Source: UBA5314 sp964635975
Lineage (GTDB): Bacteria; Bacillota; Syntrophomonadia; Syntrophomonadales; Syntrophomonadaceae
Reading direction: 5' to 3'
Assembly: GCA_964635975.1 (NCBI GenBank)
Contig: CAZWPO010000031.1
Span: 1 to 24,284, forward strand
Length of the DNA stretch: 24,284 nucleotides
This document shows, one piece after another, positions 22,353-24,284 of this stretch (its first letter is position 1; each line of letters begins with the position of its first letter). The position numbers and the translations under genes are program-made. The notes below the pieces were generated by a model, which saw only the letters and a list, made by a program, of their open reading frames with translations, was not told the DNA's origin and searched no databases.

Positions 22353-24257
22353 ATGTGTGGAATTATGGGATATATAGGTCGGGGAAGTGCCGTGCCGGTC
22401 ATTATTGACGGTCTGGCTAAACTCGAGTATAGAGGATACGATTCAGCTGGAATATGCATATATAACAAACCTGTAGAAGAGCAAAGACGGCCTTTGATTG
22501 TCAATGATAATGGCGAGTTGAAGAAAGCGGCTACTGGAACGATTCTTTCCCAGCCGAGTTCTATAGAAGTAATCAAGAAAAAAGGGCGTTTGAGTGACCT
22601 GGTTAATGCTCTGGGGGACTTTCCACAAACTACACTGGGAATCGGCCACACCCGCTGGGCAACTCATGGGGTTCCCAGCGACGCTAATGCACATCCGCAC
22701 TGCGATTGTCAGGGGCGCATTGCTGTCGTTCATAATGGAATTATTGAAAACTATGCATCACTCCGCAAAGAATTGATGCTAGAGGGGCATGATTTTGTTT
22801 CTGAGACGGATACCGAGGTCATGGCCCATCTGGTTGAGAAATTTTACCAGGGGAACCTGGAAGTGGCCGTACGCAAAGCCCTTGAGTTTGTTCATGGATC
22901 ATTTGCTTTTGCGATAATGTCGGCCGATGAGCCTGACAAAATAATCGCCGCCAAGAAGGACAGCCCGCTGATTGTCGGGCTGGGTGATGGCGAAAACTAC
23001 GTAGCATCTGACATACCTGCAATTCTCGGGAAAACTACCCGGGTATATATTATGGAAGACAACGAGTTTGTAGTATTGACCCCTGATTCAGTGACAGTTA
23101 CCGATTTTAACTCCCAAGCTATTGAGAAAACTGTCTTTGAGGTTACCTGGGATGCTGTTGCTGCGGAAAAAGGCGGTTTTGAGCATTTTATGCTCAAGGA
23201 AATTTATGAGCAGCCGGAAGCCATCCGCAAGACCATGAGCGGCGTAATAAAAGATGGCATGGTTGATTTTTCTTATTTGGAGTTTGATGGTGAGTTGCGA
23301 AAAACCGAAAGGATATTTATTGTAGCCTGCGGCACTGCTTATCATGCTGGAGTGGTGGGCCGCCTGGCTATTGAGAAACTGGCGAAAATCCCTGTGGAAA
23401 CTGACATTGCCTCCGAGTTTCGTTACCGGGAAGTACTCTGGAGACCAGGAGACCTGATGGTGGTCATCAGCCAGTCGGGAGAAACGGCCGACACCCTGGC
23501 GGCTCTGCGCGAGGCCAAAAGGCGCGGGGTAAAGGTGCTGGCCATAACCAATGTGGTAGGCAGTGCGGTGGCCAGGGAAGCAGACCGGGTTATTTATACC
23601 CACGCCGGACCTGAAATAGCGGTGGCATCAACCAAAGCCTACTCGACCCAGCTGGTGGTAGCATACCTGCTGGCGTTGTACCTTGCCGGCTTGCGTGGAA
23701 CTTATGATCCTGGTAAGCTGAAAAGCCTTACCAGTGAATTGATGTACATGGATGCCATGGTTGAGCAGACACTTAAAGAGGAAACTAAAATCAAAGATTT
23801 AGCCAGAAAATATAAGGATGTTCAGAGCACCTTTTTCCTGGGCAGGGGACTGGATTATGCTGTAGCGCTGGAAGGGGCGCTGAAGCTAAAGGAGATATCC
23901 TATGTGCATGCCGAGGCCTATGCGGCCGGTGAGCTTAAACACGGACCACTGGCTCTCATCCACGATGATGTCCCGGTTTTGGCACTGATTACCCAGGATA
24001 AACTGGTCGAGAAAACCATGTCGAACATCAAGGAGGTCAAAGCCCGTGGTGCGGTGGTGGTAGCTATATGCAAGGAGAACCTTCAGGAAGCCTGTCAGGA
24101 ATGTGATGAGCAGATCCTGCTGCCGCGTATCAATCCCCTGCTGACACCAATAATATCGGTTGTACCTTTGCAGATATTTGCCTATTACATGGCAGTATAC
24201 CGCGATGCTGATGTCGATAAACCGCGCAACCTGGCAAAAAGCGTGACTGTTGAATAA
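22353..24257 (+). CDS. glmS: Glutamine-fructose-6-phosphate aminotransferase
   Basis: The 634-residue enzyme makes glucosamine-6-phosphate from fructose-6-phosphate and glutamine. The start must be ATG 22353, since the nucleophile is the Cys that follows Met (MCGIMGYIG); AGGAGAG lies just upstream. The glutaminase domain has LEYRGYDSAG, GHTRWATHG and HNGIIENY. Two SIS isomerase domains follow, with VACGTAYHAG, SQSGETADT and STKAYSTQ, then the ELKHGPLALI loop and the C-terminal PRNLAKSVTVE. The protein is about 25 residues longer than usual. The extra sequence lies in the glutaminase domain between about 37 and 70, before KKKGRL. The gene is complete and is controlled by the ribozyme; no terminator is visible before the window ends. 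Confidence 0.97.
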   Translation: MCGIMGYIGRGSAVPVIIDGLAKLEYRGYDSAGICIYNKPVEEQRRPLIVNDNGELKKAATGTILSQPSSIEVIKKKGRLSDLVNALGDFPQTTLGIGHTRWATHGVPSDANAHPHCDCQGRIAVVHNGIIENYASLRKELMLEGHDFVSETDTEVMAHLVEKFYQGNLEVAVRKALEFVHGSFAFAIMSADEPDKIIAAKKDSPLIVGLGDGENYVASDIPAILGKTTRVYIMEDNEFVVLTPDSVTVTDFNSQAIEKTVFEVTWDAVAAEKGGFEHFMLKEIYEQPEAIRKTMSGVIKDGMVDFSYLEFDGELRKTERIFIVACGTAYHAGVVGRLAIEKLAKIPVETDIASEFRYREVLWRPGDLMVVISQSGETADTLAALREAKRRGVKVLAITNVVGSAVAREADRVIYTHAGPEIAVASTKAYSTQLVVAYLLALYLAGLRGTYDPGKLKSLTSELMYMDAMVEQTLKEETKIKDLARKYKDVQSTFFLGRGLDYAVALEGALKLKEISYVHAEAYAAGELKHGPLALIHDDVPVLALITQDKLVEKTMSNIKEVKARGAVVVAICKENLQEACQECDEQILLPRINPLLTPIISVVPLQIFAYYMAVYRDADVDKPRNLAKSVTVE

Positions 24258-24284
24258 TTGAATAATACTGAAGGTTTCTCATCT

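Noticed and set aside
23088..23603. 171-codon minus-strand frame opposite glmS
   Set aside because: It lies antisense to a highly conserved enzyme, with no plausible start signals or motifs.

Overview
The window reads as chromosome of an anaerobic, endospore-forming Firmicute of the class Clostridia. The evidence is the gene content: YhbH and SpoVR, a GerA-type germination receptor, a SpoIID-like lipoprotein, a 2[4Fe-4S] ferredoxin, and a c-di-AMP/cell-wall operon with a glmS ribozyme. A Syntrophomonas-like lineage would fit, but that is an impression and was not tested. Base composition is moderate, and TTG or GTG starts are frequent.

Layout. Bases 1-774 are almost gene-free. They hold the start of an exported protein leaving the window on the minus strand, a promoter followed by a strongly folded candidate small RNA, a short reading frame with a strong ribosome binding site, and four repeats at an exact 21-base period. 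Bases 775-5282 form a likely sporulation operon: yhbH (VWA-like), spoVR, a four-helix membrane protein and a DUF815 AAA+ ATPase, closed by a terminator. Bases 5382-9207 carry a complete GerA-GerB-GerC germination receptor operon. Bases 9234-13300 hold an orphan membrane-anchored protein (minus), a CPBP protease, an FmdB zinc ribbon, and a run of HAD hydrolase, ComFB, RNase HI and a YkgJ-type cysteine cluster protein. Bases 13304-16153 hold the SpoIID-like lipoprotein (minus), TrmL, a REC-GGDEF diguanylate cyclase and a ferredoxin (minus). Bases 16384-24257 hold thiamine pyrophosphokinase, then cdaA, cdaR, a COG2509 FAD protein, glmM, the glmS ribozyme and glmS.

How the genes fit together. Three themes recur. 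The first is spore formation and germination: YhbH, SpoVR, the Ger receptor and the SpoIID-like protein. The second is cyclic dinucleotides: CdaA makes c-di-AMP, the GGDEF protein should make c-di-GMP, and ComFB belongs to a family reported to bind such nucleotides. The third is peptidoglycan precursor supply: GlmS makes glucosamine-6-phosphate and GlmM isomerises it. CdaA and CdaR are known GlmM partners, and the ribozyme shuts glmS off when its product accumulates.

The parts least explained by known families are the AAA+/VWA/SpoVR/membrane-protein module, the folded RNA near base 193, the 21-base repeat array, the paired palindromes between thiN and cdaA, and a short phosphoglycerate-mutase-like frame running into the glmS ribozyme.
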